Assembly (NCBI RefSeq): GCF_002844595.1
Contig: NZ_PJNW01000014.1
Coordinates: 62,001-126,000 of the forward strand
Direction: 5' to 3'
DNA from: Pleomorphomonas diazotrophica
GTDB lineage: Bacteria > Pseudomonadota > Alphaproteobacteria > Rhizobiales > Pleomorphomonadaceae
DNA: 64,000 nt
Shown here: positions 19,092 to 30,369 of the stretch, in pieces
Position numbering within the stretch: position 1 is the stretch's first letter
How the letters are laid out: every line of letters begins with the position of its first letter
The notes under the pieces: model-generated
Database searches by the model: none
Told to the model about the DNA's origin: nothing
Seen by the model: the letters and a program-made list of their open reading frames with translations, nothing else
Position numbers and translations under genes: made by a program

Positions 19092-19721
19092 CTAGCTCCC
19101 GCTCTTGATCCGTTCGATCAGCGCCTCGACCGAAGGAAGGATGCGCTCGACGATCACGTCGACTCCGGCGGCGTTGGGATGCATGCGGTCGGCCTGATTG
19201 AGGCTGGCATCGCCGGCGACACCGTCGAGGAAGAAGGGATAGAGAAGAGCGCCGTGTTTTTCCGCGAGTTCGGGAAAGATCGGATCGTAGCGGGCGGCAT
19301 AGTCGGCGCCGAGGTTGGGCGCTGCCCGCATGCCGGCAAGAAGCACCGGCACATGGGTGTCCTTCAGCCGGGACAGCAGTTCGTCGAGACTGTCGCGGAC
19401 GAGCGCGGGGTCGTGGCCGCGCAGCATGTCGTTGGCGCCGAGCTCGACGATGACGCCGTCGGCGCCGTCGGCCAGCGCCCAGTCGAGACGGGCAAGGCCG
19501 TCGGCCACCGTGTCGCCGGAGACGCCGGCGTTGACGATGTCGACGTCATGGCCGCGCTTGACGAGCGCCGCCTCCAGCCGATCGGGAAAGGCCTCCTGAC
19601 CGAGAACGCCATAGCCGGCGGTGAGGCTGTCGCCGAGCGCGACGATACGCATGGGCTTGGCCTCCGCGCCGACCAGGCCGGCGAAGCAGGCGAGAACGAA
19701 CAGGAATATCCGATGTCTCAC
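19092..19721 (-). CDS. tesA: Arylesterase / multifunctional lipase TesA (GDSL/SGNH hydrolase)
   Basis: The product is a periplasmic SGNH hydrolase of about 209 residues. After a signal peptide (IFLFVLACFAGLVGAEA) the family blocks follow: block I ALGDSLTAGYG with the nucleophilic Ser, block II Gly (NAGVSGDTVADGL), block III GAND, and block V DRMHPNAAG with the catalytic Asp and His. Relatives hydrolyse thioesters, aryl esters and lysophospholipids. I place the start at GTG 19721, which leaves the signal at the N-terminus; the longer frame runs into the divergent ABC gene and cannot be right. The head-to-head layout with an ABC ATPase and a large FtsX-like permease is the same as in E. coli (tesA/ybbA-ybbP). 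Confidence 0.9.
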   Translation of the reverse strand: MRHRIFLFVLACFAGLVGAEAKPMRIVALGDSLTAGYGVLGQEAFPDRLEAALVKRGHDVDIVNAGVSGDTVADGLARLDWALADGADGVIVELGANDMLRGHDPALVRDSLDELLSRLKDTHVPVLLAGMRAAPNLGADYAARYDPIFPELAEKHGALLYPFFLDGVAGDASLNQADRMHPNAAGVDVIVERILPSVEALIERIKSGS

Positions 19722-19838
19722 GGCCTTTTGACCCGGCTTGCAATGGTTTCCGAGCCAACCATATGACAGGCTCGGGCTTTCTTCGGCAAGCCCTGCCGAC
19801 GTCACGTATGCCTGAACCGCCAGAACGAAAGCTCGCCC

Positions 19839-20534
19839 TTGCCAGATCCCGCCATAGCTCTTTCTGAGGTCGATCTCAGCCTTGGCAGCGGCGCTGCCCG
19901 CGTCCACATCCTGAAACACCTCTCCTTTTCCATCGAGCCCGGCACCAGCGTCGGCATCGTCGGGCCGTCCGGCTCGGGGAAATCGACGCTGTTGATGGTG
20001 CTCGCCGGCCTCGAGCGGGTGGACGACGGCGCCGTCATGGTGGGTGGCGAACGGCTCGATCGCATGGACGAAGATGCGCTCGCCCGCTTTCGCGGGCGTT
20101 CAGTCGGCATCGTCTTCCAGTCGTTTCATCTGATGCCGACCATGACGGCGCTGGAGAACGTGGCGGTGCCACTCGAGCTCAGCGGCCGGCGCGATGCGTT
20201 CGCGCGGGCGCGGGCCGAGCTCGAAGCGGTCGGCCTCGGGCACAGGCTCGACCACCACCCAGCGGAGCTGTCGGGTGGCGAGCAGCAGCGCGTTGCCATC
20301 GCCCGGGCCCTCGCACCCGAACCGTCGATCCTCATCGCCGACGAGCCGACGGGCAACCTCGACGCCGACACCGGCCGCGACATCATCCGTCTGATGTTCG
20401 AGGCGCGGGCGCGACGCGGGGCGACGCTCGTTCTGGTCACTCACGACCGGGCGCTCGCCGACGCCTGCGATCGCCGTATCGGCATGCGCTCCGGCGAAAT
20501 CGTCGAGGACGTCTCGGCCGGGGTAGTGCCGTGA
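19839..20534 (+). CDS. ABC transporter ATP-binding protein, YbbA-like
   Basis: The 231-residue ATPase has all the motifs of a working ABC domain: Walker A GPSGSGKS (about 42-49), Q-loop [17 protein letters not shown] (about 92-108), signature LSGGEQQR near 143, Walker [13 protein letters not shown] near 165, and the H-loop VTHD. This belongs to the LolD/MacB-type branch that works with FtsX-like permeases on substrates in the membrane or periplasm rather than as a simple importer. The only plausible start is TTG 19839; there is no in-frame ATG before residue 46. The stop overlaps the permease start by four bases (GTGA), so the two are coupled. Divergent tesA suggests a role in lipid or lysophospholipid handling. 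Confidence 0.92.
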   Translation: MPDPAIALSEVDLSLGSGAARVHILKHLSFSIEPGTSVGIVGPSGSGKSTLLMVLAGLERVDDGAVMVGGERLDRMDEDALARFRGRSVGIVFQSFHLMPTMTALENVAVPLELSGRRDAFARARAELEAVGLGHRLDHHPAELSGGEQQRVAIARALAPEPSILIADEPTGNLDADTGRDIIRLMFEARARRGATLVLVTHDRALADACDRRIGMRSGEIVEDVSAGVVP

Positions 20535-23101
20535 GCGGCCGCTCGCCGGGCTGGCGGGTCGCCCTTCGCCTCGCCGCCCGTGAAGCGCGCGGCGGTCTTG
20601 CGGGCTTTCGCATCTTCATCGCCGCCATCGCACTCGGCGTTGCCGCCATTGCCGCCGTCGGTTCGACCAGCCGGGCGATCACCGAAGGCATTTCCTTGCA
20701 GGGCCGGGAGATTCTCGGTGGCGACATCGCCGTCCGCTTCGGCGGCGAGGTCCCGCCCGAGGAACTGGTGGCAAGCCTCGGCGCGCGCGGCCGCCTGTCG
20801 ACGGTGACACTGGTCAACTCCATGGCGCGGCGCATCGACGGCGAGACGCAGGCGCTCGCCCGCATCAAGGCGGTGGACGATGCCTATCCGCTGGCTGGCG
20901 AACTGCGCCTCGAAGGTGGCGGCCGGCTCGCCGACGCCCTGGCGCCGGGCGCGGATGGCTCGATCGGTGTCGTCATCGAGCCGATCCTCGCCGACCGGCT
21001 CGACGTCAAGGTCGGCGACCGCATCGCCATCGGCCGGGCGACGGCCGAGGTACGGGGGCTGATCGAAAAGGAGTCCGACCAGGTCGGCACCGGCGTCGCC
21101 TACGGGCCGCGCGTCATGATGAGCCGAGCGGCGCTGGCGGCGACCGATATCGTGCAGCCCGGCAGCCTCGTCGCCAACACTATTCGCCTTGCCCTGCCCG
21201 ATGGCACGTCCGACGACGTCGTGGCCGCGGCGGCTGCCGAGATCAAGGCGGCCCAGTCGGATAGCGGCCGGACCGTTTCCTCCCGACTCGACGCGGCGCC
21301 GGGCCTTGAACGCAATGTCGACCGTTTCTCGCAGTTCCTGACGCTGGTCGGCCTCACCGCGCTGATCGTCGGCGGCGTCGGCGTCACCAACGCGGTGAAG
21401 GCCTTCATCGACAGGAAGCGCGATACCATCGCCACGCTGAAGGCGGTTGGCGCCCCGGGTGGCTTCGTGGTCGCGGTCTACCTGATCGAGATCGCGGTCA
21501 TCGCCGGGATCGGCGTGGTGCTCGGTCTCGCCCTGGGGCTCGTGCCGCCGCTGTTTGCCGGCGGACTGATCGCCGCGGCGCTGGAGCTGCCGATCGAGAT
21601 CGGGATCTATCCGGGCGAACTGTTGCTCGCCGCCGGCTATGGCTTTCTCACCGCCTTCGCCTTCGCCATCTGGTCGCTCGGCCGGGCGCACGACGTGCCG
21701 GTCAGTGCGCTGTTTCGCGAAAAGGTGGCTCCCGAACGGCGTCTGCGGCGCCGGACCTATGTCGCGGCGACAGTGCTCGCGGTGGTGCTTCTTGCTGCGC
21801 TGGCCATCGTCTCGGCCGCAGACCGCTTCGTGGCGGTGATCTTCGTGCTGTCGATGGCGGCGATCTTCCTGGTGCTGACCGGAGTGGCGGGCCTGATCCG
21901 CCGCCTTGCCGGCCGGCTTCCGGCGGTCGGTTCGGCCGAGTTCCGCCTGGCCCTGCGCAACATCCACCGTCGCGGCGGCCTGACGCTGTCGGTCGTGCTG
22001 TCCCTCGGCCTTGGACTGACGCTGATGGTGACGCTGGCGCTGATCGACACCGGGCTCAGGCGACAGCTCACCTCGACGCTGCCGGAAAAGGCCCCCACCT
22101 TCTTCGCGCTCGACATCCGCTCCAACGAGCTCGACGCCTTCGCCCGGCTGGTGGAGGCGACCGTGCCAGGCACCACGCTGGAGACCGTGCCGATGCTGCG
22201 CGGCCGCATCACCGCGCTGAAGGGAAAGCCGGTCGACAGGATCGACGCGCCCGAGAGCGCCCGCTGGGCGCTGTCCGGTGATCGCGGCATCACCATATCG
22301 GCCGAGCCGCCGGCCAACTCGACGCTCGCTTCCGGCGCCTGGTGGCCCAAGGACTATTCCGGTGAACCGCTGGTCTCTTTCGAGGACGAGTTGGCGCACG
22401 AGTTCGGCCTCAAGATCGGCGACACGGTCACCGTCAGCGTGCTCGGCCGCGAGATCACCGCCAAGGTGGCCAGCACGCGCAAAGTGGAGTGGCAGTCGCT
22501 TTCCATCAACTTCGTGATGGTCTTCTCTCCCAACACCTTCGCCGGCGCCCCGTATTCGGTGCTCTCCACGGCGGCACTGCCGACCAGCGGCGATCCCGGA
22601 GCCGACCGGCAAAGCGAAGGGCGGCTGATCAGGGCGGTGGTCGCCGACTTCCCGACGGCCACCATGGTCCGGGTCAAGGACGTGCTGGCCACCGTCAACG
22701 ATCTGGTGGGGTCGCTGACATTGGCGATCCGCGCCGCCGCGTCCATCGCGCTTGCCGCTTCGGTGCTGGTTCTGGCCGGGGCGCTGGCTTCCGGTCATCG
22801 CCAGCGCGTCTATGACGCCGTCCTGCTCAAGACTTTCGGGGCGACGCGCGCCCGCGTTCTTCTGGCTTTTGCGCTGGAATACGCGGCGCTCGGGTTTCTC
22901 ACGGCTATCTTCGCGCTTGCCGCCGGCGCGGTGGCCGCCTGGGGCATTCTGCGCGGCATCATGGACGTGCCGGTGGACCTCAGTCCTTGGGTGGCGCTCG
23001 GCGCGGTGTCTCTGGCGCTTCTCCTCACCATCGGCCTCGGCCTGCTCGGCACCTTCCGGGCCCTGTCGGCCAAGGCGGCGCCAGTCCTCAGGAATCTTTA
23101 A
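20531..23101 (+). CDS. FtsX-like ABC transporter permease, YbbP-like
   Basis: The 856-residue membrane protein has two FtsX-type halves. The N-terminus has a membrane segment at about 23-45 (FRIFIAAIALGVAAIAAVG), then a large periplasmic MacB-like domain (about 50-255). Three to four helices follow at about 260-400, a central pair at about 410-455, a second periplasmic domain at about 500-715, and a final group of helices from 730 to the end (ALAASVLVLAGALASGHRQRVYDAVLLKTFGATRARVL). The motif VYDAVLLKTFGA is typical of FtsX family coupling regions. It starts at a GTG overlapping the ATPase stop. Together with the ATPase it forms the YbbAP-type transporter. Confidence 0.92.
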   Translation: MSGRSPGWRVALRLAAREARGGLAGFRIFIAAIALGVAAIAAVGSTSRAITEGISLQGREILGGDIAVRFGGEVPPEELVASLGARGRLSTVTLVNSMARRIDGETQALARIKAVDDAYPLAGELRLEGGGRLADALAPGADGSIGVVIEPILADRLDVKVGDRIAIGRATAEVRGLIEKESDQVGTGVAYGPRVMMSRAALAATDIVQPGSLVANTIRLALPDGTSDDVVAAAAAEIKAAQSDSGRTVSSRLDAAPGLERNVDRFSQFLTLVGLTALIVGGVGVTNAVKAFIDRKRDTIATLKAVGAPGGFVVAVYLIEIAVIAGIGVVLGLALGLVPPLFAGGLIAAALELPIEIGIYPGELLLAAGYGFLTAFAFAIWSLGRAHDVPVSALFREKVAPERRLRRRTYVAATVLAVVLLAALAIVSAADRFVAVIFVLSMAAIFLVLTGVAGLIRRLAGRLPAVGSAEFRLALRNIHRRGGLTLSVVLSLGLGLTLMVTLALIDTGLRRQLTSTLPEKAPTFFALDIRSNELDAFARLVEATVPGTTLETVPMLRGRITALKGKPVDRIDAPESARWALSGDRGITISAEPPANSTLASGAWWPKDYSGEPLVSFEDELAHEFGLKIGDTVTVSVLGREITAKVASTRKVEWQSLSINFVMVFSPNTFAGAPYSVLSTAALPTSGDPGADRQSEGRLIRAVVADFPTATMVRVKDVLATVNDLVGSLTLAIRAAASIALAASVLVLAGALASGHRQRVYDAVLLKTFGATRARVLLAFALEYAALGFLTAIFALAAGAVAAWGILRGIMDVPVDLSPWVALGAVSLALLLTIGLGLLGTFRALSAKAAPVLRNL

Positions 23102-23237
23102 ATCTTCGTCATGTTCGGGGGCTGCCCCGGTCACGCCCTTGAGCTTTATCCGGCATATGCCCATATTGTCTCTTCGAGCGAGGGGAGGCTCGCCTTTCCC
23201 GCGACTTGGCATTTTCCGAAAGAAGGATCGACGCCCT

Positions 23238-23987
23238 ATGGCATTCCCTGAACGCAATATCCCCTCGGGTTACGGTTCCCGGGCCTACTCCGCGGAGATC
23301 GATCAGGGTCTCCGCAGCTACATGCTGTCGGTCTACAACTACATGGCGATCGGCCTCGCCGTGACCGGCGGCGTTGCAGCCTTCACCGCCAATGCGGCGG
23401 TGGCGAGCTGGGATCCCATCACGCTCAGCTCCTTCGGCGTTGCGCTCTACACGAGCCCGTTGCAGTGGCTGGTGATGCTGGCCCCCATCGGCCTTGTGCT
23501 CGTGTTCTCCTTCGGCATCCAGAAACTGTCGATGCCGGTGGCGCAGGGCCTGTTCTGGGCCTTCGCGGCGCTGATGGGCCTGTCGCTGTCGTCGATCTTC
23601 CTGGTCTACACCCAGCAGTCGATCACGCAGGTGTTCTTCATCTCCGCCGCCGCCTTCGCCGCCCTCAGCCTCTATGGTTACACGACCAAGCGCAATCTCA
23701 GCGCCATGGGGTCGTTCCTGATCATGGGGCTGTTCGGTCTGATCATCGCCTCGCTGGTCAACATCTTCATGCAGTCGTCGGCGATGGAGTTCGCCATCTC
23801 GGTGCTCGGCGTCGGCATCTTCGCCGGCCTGACCGCCTACGACACGCAGACCATCAAGGAGATGTATTACGAGGGCGACGACCGCACGACCGCCGGCCGC
23901 AAGGCGATCATGGGCGCCCTTAACCTCTACATGGACTTCATCAACCTGTTCATCATGCTGCTGCGCCTGATGGGCGAGCGTCGCTGA
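23238..23987 (+). CDS. Bax inhibitor-1/YccA family membrane protein
   Basis: The 249-residue protein has seven predicted membrane helices from about residue 37 onward and the BI-1 family pattern, including RSYMLSVYNYMAIGLAVTG, GVGIFAGLTAYDTQTIKEMYYEGDD and NLYMDFINLFIMLLRLMG. Aspartates in the penultimate segment form a pH-sensing pair in the bacterial homologue BsYetJ, which leaks calcium. The start is ATG 23238, with AAGGA about ten bases upstream; the open frame continues upstream into the permease gene and is not coding there. A strong terminator follows, so it ends a transcription unit. In E. coli the homologue YccA modulates FtsH proteolysis. Confidence 0.93.
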   Translation: MAFPERNIPSGYGSRAYSAEIDQGLRSYMLSVYNYMAIGLAVTGGVAAFTANAAVASWDPITLSSFGVALYTSPLQWLVMLAPIGLVLVFSFGIQKLSMPVAQGLFWAFAALMGLSLSSIFLVYTQQSITQVFFISAAAFAALSLYGYTTKRNLSAMGSFLIMGLFGLIIASLVNIFMQSSAMEFAISVLGVGIFAGLTAYDTQTIKEMYYEGDDRTTAGRKAIMGALNLYMDFINLFIMLLRLMGERR

Positions 23988-24016
23988 CGCGGGTCGATAA
24001 CGTCCTGATCAAAAAG

Positions 24017-24049
24017 ACGGCGTCGGGTTTCCCGGCGCCGTTTTCGTTT
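24017..24049 (+). terminator. Terminator after the Bax-inhibitor-1 gene
   Basis: An 11-base-pair stem (one G-T pair) ACGGCGTCGGG / CCCGGCGCCGT with a TTT loop is followed by TTTCGTTT, 29 bases after the stop codon. This is a textbook factor-independent terminator. Confidence 0.85.
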
Positions 24050-24112
24050 GAGGCGAGGGCTCTGGCGTGCGATCTAGAACCCGCATATGTTTTCATGCTT
24101 TCGGGTTTGATC

Positions 24113-24649
24113 ATGCTGACCATTCGTCCCGCCCGCCCTGCCGACCTTCCCGCCATTGCATCCATCTACCAGGAGTCCGTTCGCACCGGCACGGCCTCCT
24201 GGGAGCTCGAACCGCCGACCGAGGCGGAGATGCTGAGGCGCTTCGAGGCCATCATCGGCGGCGGTTATCCCTATCTCATCGCGGAAATGGGCGGCGCCCT
24301 TGCCGGCTATTCCTACGCCAGCGCCTACCGGCCGCGCCTTGCCTACCGCTACACGGTGGAGAATTCGATCTACGTCGATCCCGCCCGCCAGGGGCAGGGC
24401 ATCGGCAAGCGCCTTCTCCAGGCATTGATCGACGACTGCGCCCGGCGCGGCTTCCGGCAGATGATTGCGATCATCGGCGATAGCGACAACATCGGTTCGC
24501 GCAAGCTGCACGCCGCCCTCGGCTTCACATTGGTCGGCGTCGCGCCGGCGCTCGGCTACAAGTTCGACCGTTGGCTCGATCAGGTGGTGATGCAACGGTC
24601 GCTCGGCGACGGCGAGCATTCGGTGCCAGGGGAGCTGTCGCGGAGCTGA
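24113..24649 (+). CDS. GNAT N-acetyltransferase, phosphinothricin/methionine-sulfone type
   Basis: The 178-residue acyltransferase begins MLTIRPARPADLPAIASIYQESV and has the PAT/MnaT pattern: TASWELEPPTEAEM, ENSIYVDPARQGQGIGKRLLQALI (acetyl-CoA pyrophosphate loop RQGQGIGK near 100-107), and NIGSRKLHAALGFTLVGVAPALGYKFDRWLDQVVMQ. Relatives N-acetylate phosphinothricin, methionine sulfone or methionine sulfoximine. I prefer ATG 24113 because the product then starts like its relatives; an in-frame ATG at 24095 adds six residues. It sits between two terminators as a single gene. Confidence 0.9.
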   Translation: MLTIRPARPADLPAIASIYQESVRTGTASWELEPPTEAEMLRRFEAIIGGGYPYLIAEMGGALAGYSYASAYRPRLAYRYTVENSIYVDPARQGQGIGKRLLQALIDDCARRGFRQMIAIIGDSDNIGSRKLHAALGFTLVGVAPALGYKFDRWLDQVVMQRSLGDGEHSVPGELSRS

Positions 24650-24652
24650 GCC

Positions 24653-24688
24653 CAAAGAAAAGCCGCCGCGAGGGATCCCGCGGCGGCT
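24653..24688 (-). terminator. Terminator for asd (minus strand)
   Basis: A perfect 10-base stem AGCCGCCGCG / CGCGGCGGCT (24661-24670 and 24679-24688) encloses an 8-base loop. Read on the minus strand it is followed by TTTCTTT (24660-24654), the U-run expected for the asd transcript. On the plus strand no T-run follows, so the acetyltransferase would rely on the hairpin alone. Confidence 0.8.
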
Positions 24689-24708
24689 GGCACATGCAAC
24701 CAAGTGGC

Positions 24709-25740
24709 TCAGGCGGCCTTCTTGGGCTTCAGGAGGCCGCGGTTGATCAGTACCTCGGCGATCTGCACGGCGTTGAGCGCGGCGCCCTTGCGGAGGTTGT
24801 CGGAAACCACCCACATGGTGAGGCCGTTCTCGACCGTGATGTCCTCGCGGATGCGGGAGATATAGGTGGCGTCTTCGCCGGCCGCCTCATAGGGGGTGAT
24901 GTAGCCGCCGGGCTCATGCTTGTCGACGACCAGACAGCCAGGGGCCTCGCGCAGGATCGAGCGGGCCTCGTCGGCGGTGATGGCGTTCTCGAACTCGATG
25001 TTGACCACCTCCGAATGGGCGACGAACACTGGCACGCGCACGCAGGTGGCGGTCAGCTTGATCTTCGGGTCGAGGATCTTCTTGGTCTCCGCCGTCATCT
25101 TCCACTCTTCCTTGGTAAAGCCGTCCTCCATGAAGACGTCGATATGCGGGATGAGGTTGAAGGCGATGCGCTTCGGGAACTTCTTCGGCTCGACCGGGTC
25201 GGAGACGAAGATGGCGCGGGTCTGGGTGAACAGCTCGTCCATCGCGTCCTTGCCGGCGCCGGACACCGACTGGTAGGTGGAGACGACGACCCGCTTGATG
25301 TTCGCCTTGTCGTGCAGCGGCTTCAGCGCCACGACGAGCTGGGCGGTGGAACAGTTCGGGTTGGCGATGATGTATTTCTTGGTGAAGCCGGCGGCCGCGT
25401 CGGCGTTCACCTCCGGCACGACCAGCGGCACGTCCTCGTCGTAGCGCCAGGCCGAGGAGTTATCGATGACGACGCACTTCTGGGCGCCGATCTTCGGCGA
25501 CCATTCCTTGGAGATCGAGCCACCGGCCGACATGACGCAGATGTCGACGTCGGAGAAGTCGACGTGCTCGAGCGCCTGCACCTTCAGCGTCTTGTCGCCG
25601 AACGACACCTCGGTGCCCTGGCTCCGGCGCGAGGCGACGGCAATCACCTCGTCGGCGGGAAAGCCGCGCTCGGCGAGGATCGAAAGCATTTCGCGGCCCA
25701 CGTTTCCGGTGGCACCGACCACAGCGACCTTGTAACCCAT
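24709..25740 (-). CDS. asd: Aspartate-semialdehyde dehydrogenase
   Basis: The 343-residue cytoplasmic enzyme converts aspartyl phosphate to aspartate semialdehyde with NADPH, the branch point toward lysine/diaminopimelate, threonine and methionine. The nucleotide-binding loop is VGATGNVGREM (8-18). The catalytic cysteine is Cys130 in NPNCSTAQ, and the substrate- and acid/base residues are Arg235 and His242 in RVPVFVAHSE. Length and motifs are complete. AGAAGG lies about ten bases before the ATG. The gene is alone on its strand, with its own terminator downstream. The 160 bases upstream contain a threonine-rich mini-ORF and hairpins that suggest attenuation control. Confidence 0.97.
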   Translation of the reverse strand: MGYKVAVVGATGNVGREMLSILAERGFPADEVIAVASRRSQGTEVSFGDKTLKVQALEHVDFSDVDICVMSAGGSISKEWSPKIGAQKCVVIDNSSAWRYDEDVPLVVPEVNADAAAGFTKKYIIANPNCSTAQLVVALKPLHDKANIKRVVVSTYQSVSGAGKDAMDELFTQTRAIFVSDPVEPKKFPKRIAFNLIPHIDVFMEDGFTKEEWKMTAETKKILDPKIKLTATCVRVPVFVAHSEVVNIEFENAITADEARSILREAPGCLVVDKHEPGGYITPYEAAGEDATYISRIREDITVENGLTMWVVSDNLRKGAALNAVQIAEVLINRGLLKPKKAA

Positions 25741-25777
25741 GTTGGACTGACCTTCTGAAAGTGTGGCTCTCAGCCGT

Positions 25778-25806
25778 AAAAGCCGCCCCCCGCCTTCTTT
25801 GGCGGC
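25778..25806 (-). terminator. Putative attenuator hairpin in the asd leader
   Basis: On the minus strand GCCGCC (25806-25801) can pair with GGCGGC (25787-25782), immediately followed by TTTT (25781-25778), 37 bases before the asd ATG. The loop is long (13 bases), so the stem is modest. Upstream GGAGGCGG (25860-25853) can compete for the same CCGCC arm, and it can also pair with CCTCC at either 25876-25872 or 25845-25841. Mutually exclusive pairings of this kind are what an attenuator requires. I read this as the terminator part of a leader; the exact switching logic is not resolved. Confidence 0.4.
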
Positions 25807-25901
25807 CGGTCGCTCTTCAGTCTGTCAGGGAGACGTTCGAGGAGGCCACCTTCCGCCTCCCCTGACCCCGAGGAGGACGGTACGGGGCGAGGAAGCGTCG
25901 A

Positions 25902-26006
25902 TCACGTCGTGGTCGTTTTCGTCGTCGCCGTTTTCGTCATGACAAGCCCGGCCGGGTTGCAACCCAGCGCCAAGACCGCCTGACGGGAACCATTCGCGAG
26001 CGACAT
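25902..26006 (-). CDS. Threonine-rich leader peptide upstream of asd
   Basis: This is a 34-codon minus-strand ORF whose ATG (26006) is preceded at seven bases by AGAGGA. Its last 12 residues read MTKTATTKTTTT and are followed directly by TGA. Eight of these 12 are Thr (seven ACG, one ACC) and two are Lys. The stop lies 161 bases before the asd ATG, and a hairpin with a T-run lies between them. The arrangement matches classical amino-acid attenuators such as thrL of E. coli, also a short Thr-rich peptide, and asd supplies the threonine and lysine pathways. A shorter version starting at the internal ATG (25940) has no ribosome binding site. Simple ACG repeats by chance are the main alternative. 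Confidence 0.55.
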   Translation of the reverse strand: MSLANGSRQAVLALGCNPAGLVMTKTATTKTTTT

Positions 26007-26284
26007 GGACCATTCCTCTCTCGAATGCCGGGCTTTATGGCTGAAAGGGTCGAGCCGGTCAAGACGAATCGAGGCGGATTTCCGGAGCGGCTCGCCCGCT
26101 TCGGGCTTGGCTGGCAAGTCGCTGCCCGGTTTATTTCTCCAAGTTAATCAACCGCTGATCCGCAATACCACTTAGGAGGAACAGGCAGGGCGAAGGCCGC
26201 AAAACAAGCAATCCTTTACTGTCCGGTTGTAGACCTCGTGGTGACTCCCGCGGGCGGGAAAACGGATTTCAAGGCGAGGCGAGC
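26007..26284. other. Intergenic region between asd leader and PAS chemoreceptor
   Basis: This stretch lies between two divergent transcripts and should hold the asd promoter (minus strand) and the chemoreceptor promoter (plus strand). It is locally AT-rich around 26125-26180. I found no convincing operator, hairpin or further small gene in it. Confidence 0.4.
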
Positions 26285-27565
26285 ATGTCCCTGTTCGGAC
26301 GCAGAACTTCTTCCGAGAAGCTCAAGATCAATTTCTTCGACAGCACACCAGATGCGATCATGGTCATTGCCGATGGCAAGTTCATCGAGTGCAACGCCGC
26401 TGCGGTGAAGATGTTCGGCTCGTCGTCGAAGAGCGCCCTGACCGCCAGCACGCCGGCCGCGCTTTCGCCGCCCAAGCAGCCGGACGGCCAGCCGTCGGGC
26501 GCCAAGTCCGAAGCAATGATCCGCGAGGCCATGACCACCGGCTACAAGCGCTTCGAGTGGATGCACCGGCGCGCCGACGGCACCGAGTTTCCCGTTCTCG
26601 TCACGCTGATCCTATCCAAGGTCGACGGCCGGCCTGTGGTGCTCACCAACCTCGCCGACCTCTCGGATGCCTTGCGCGAACGTGAGGCGCGGCGCGAGGA
26701 CGAGGCGCGTAGCGCCAAGGCCTCCGCCCTGCAGCAGCTCACCGCCGAGTTCGACCGCAACGTATCGACGGCGCTCGGCACGGTGGGGCAGGTTGCCGAC
26801 CAGCTCGAATCCTCGTCGCAGGCGATGTCGGGCTCGGCCGACCAGACCAACCGCCAGCTCACCGAGCTGACCGCCGCATCCGAACAGGTGTCGGCGGCTG
26901 TCGGCATCGTCGCCGAATCGGCGGGAGAGCTGTCGGCGTCGATCGCCGAGATCGGCCGGCAGGTTCATCAGTCGAGCAGCATTTCCAGCGCTGCCAATGA
27001 GGAGGCGCGTCACACCAACGAGATCGTCAAGGGCCTGGCGGAAAGCTCGGCCAAGATCGGCGAGGTGATCAGCCTCATCAACGGCATCGCCAGCCAGACC
27101 AACCTCTTGGCGCTCAATGCCACCATCGAGGCGGCGCGGGCCGGCGAAGCGGGGCGCGGCTTTGCAGTCGTCGCCCAGGAGGTGAAGGCGCTGGCCAACC
27201 AGACGACGCGCGCCACCGACGAGATCGGCGCCCAGATCGGCGCCGTCCAGGCCGCGACGACACAGGCGGTCGGGGCGATCGGCGGCATCGCCACGCGCAT
27301 CGGCGAGATCAACGAGATCGCCGGCGCCATCGCCGCGGCGGTGGAACAGCAGTCGCGCGCCACGGAGGCCATCGCCAGCAACATCCAGCAGGCGTCGGCG
27401 GCGAGCCAGAAGGTATCGGTCAACACGGGCGGCGTCGCCCATGCCTCGGTGGAGACGCGCAAGGCGGCCGAGGCGGTGCTGACCTCGGCCAAGGCACTGT
27501 CCGGCGAAGCCGGCGGCCTGCGCTCCACCGTCGATCGCTTCCTGCAAGGCGTGAAGCGGGCGTAA
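26285..27565 (+). CDS. Soluble PAS-domain methyl-accepting chemotaxis protein
   Basis: The 426-residue chemoreceptor has no membrane segment. A PAS domain occupies about residues 10-125 ([53 protein letters not shown]), and a coiled-coil signalling domain runs from about 145 to the end. The hairpin tip [27 protein letters not shown], where CheA and CheW bind, is intact. PAS domains in such receptors often bind heme, flavin or small ligands; no heme-binding motif can be assigned here. With no membrane anchor, it probably senses a cytoplasmic signal such as redox or metabolic state. No C-terminal CheR-tethering pentapeptide is present. A bidirectional terminator follows. Confidence 0.93.
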   Translation: MSLFGRRTSSEKLKINFFDSTPDAIMVIADGKFIECNAAAVKMFGSSSKSALTASTPAALSPPKQPDGQPSGAKSEAMIREAMTTGYKRFEWMHRRADGTEFPVLVTLILSKVDGRPVVLTNLADLSDALREREARREDEARSAKASALQQLTAEFDRNVSTALGTVGQVADQLESSSQAMSGSADQTNRQLTELTAASEQVSAAVGIVAESAGELSASIAEIGRQVHQSSSISSAANEEARHTNEIVKGLAESSAKIGEVISLINGIASQTNLLALNATIEAARAGEAGRGFAVVAQEVKALANQTTRATDEIGAQIGAVQAATTQAVGAIGGIATRIGEINEIAGAIAAAVEQQSRATEAIASNIQQASAASQKVSVNTGGVAHASVETRKAAEAVLTSAKALSGEAGGLRSTVDRFLQGVKRA

Positions 27566-27582
27566 GCGCCTCAAAGGAACCG

Positions 27583-27620
27583 AAAAAGAAAGGCCCATCC
27601 TCGTGCGGATGGGCCTTTTT
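27583..27620. terminator. Bidirectional terminator between the PAS chemoreceptor and acnA
   Basis: A perfect 12-base stem AAAGGCCCATCC / GGATGGGCCTTT (27589-27600 and 27607-27618) has a 6-base loop. T-runs follow on both strands: TTTTT at the plus end, and TTTCTTTTT reading minus. It ends the chemoreceptor transcript and, from the other side, serves the converging aconitase transcript. Confidence 0.88.
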
Positions 27621-27672
27621 GCTATAGCGGTGAAAGTCGGCCGGCTTGGCGAAGCCGGCCGAAAGGCCACCG

Positions 27673-30369
<2,697 letters not shown>

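Noticed and set aside
20441-23257. Long antisense open frames opposite the permease gene, and similar ones opposite pyc (6544-8967), glutamate dehydrogenase (12691-15204) and acnA (27646-30468)
   Set aside because: They mirror genes with complete family motifs, have no ribosome binding sites or recognisable domains, and are expected in GC-rich DNA where stop codons are scarce on the opposite strand.
25825-26013. A 62-codon frame overlapping the asd leader in another frame
   Set aside because: It reads Gly/Pro/Arg-rich sequence without a domain. The Thr-rich frame has the better-spaced ribosome binding site and stops in the expected place.
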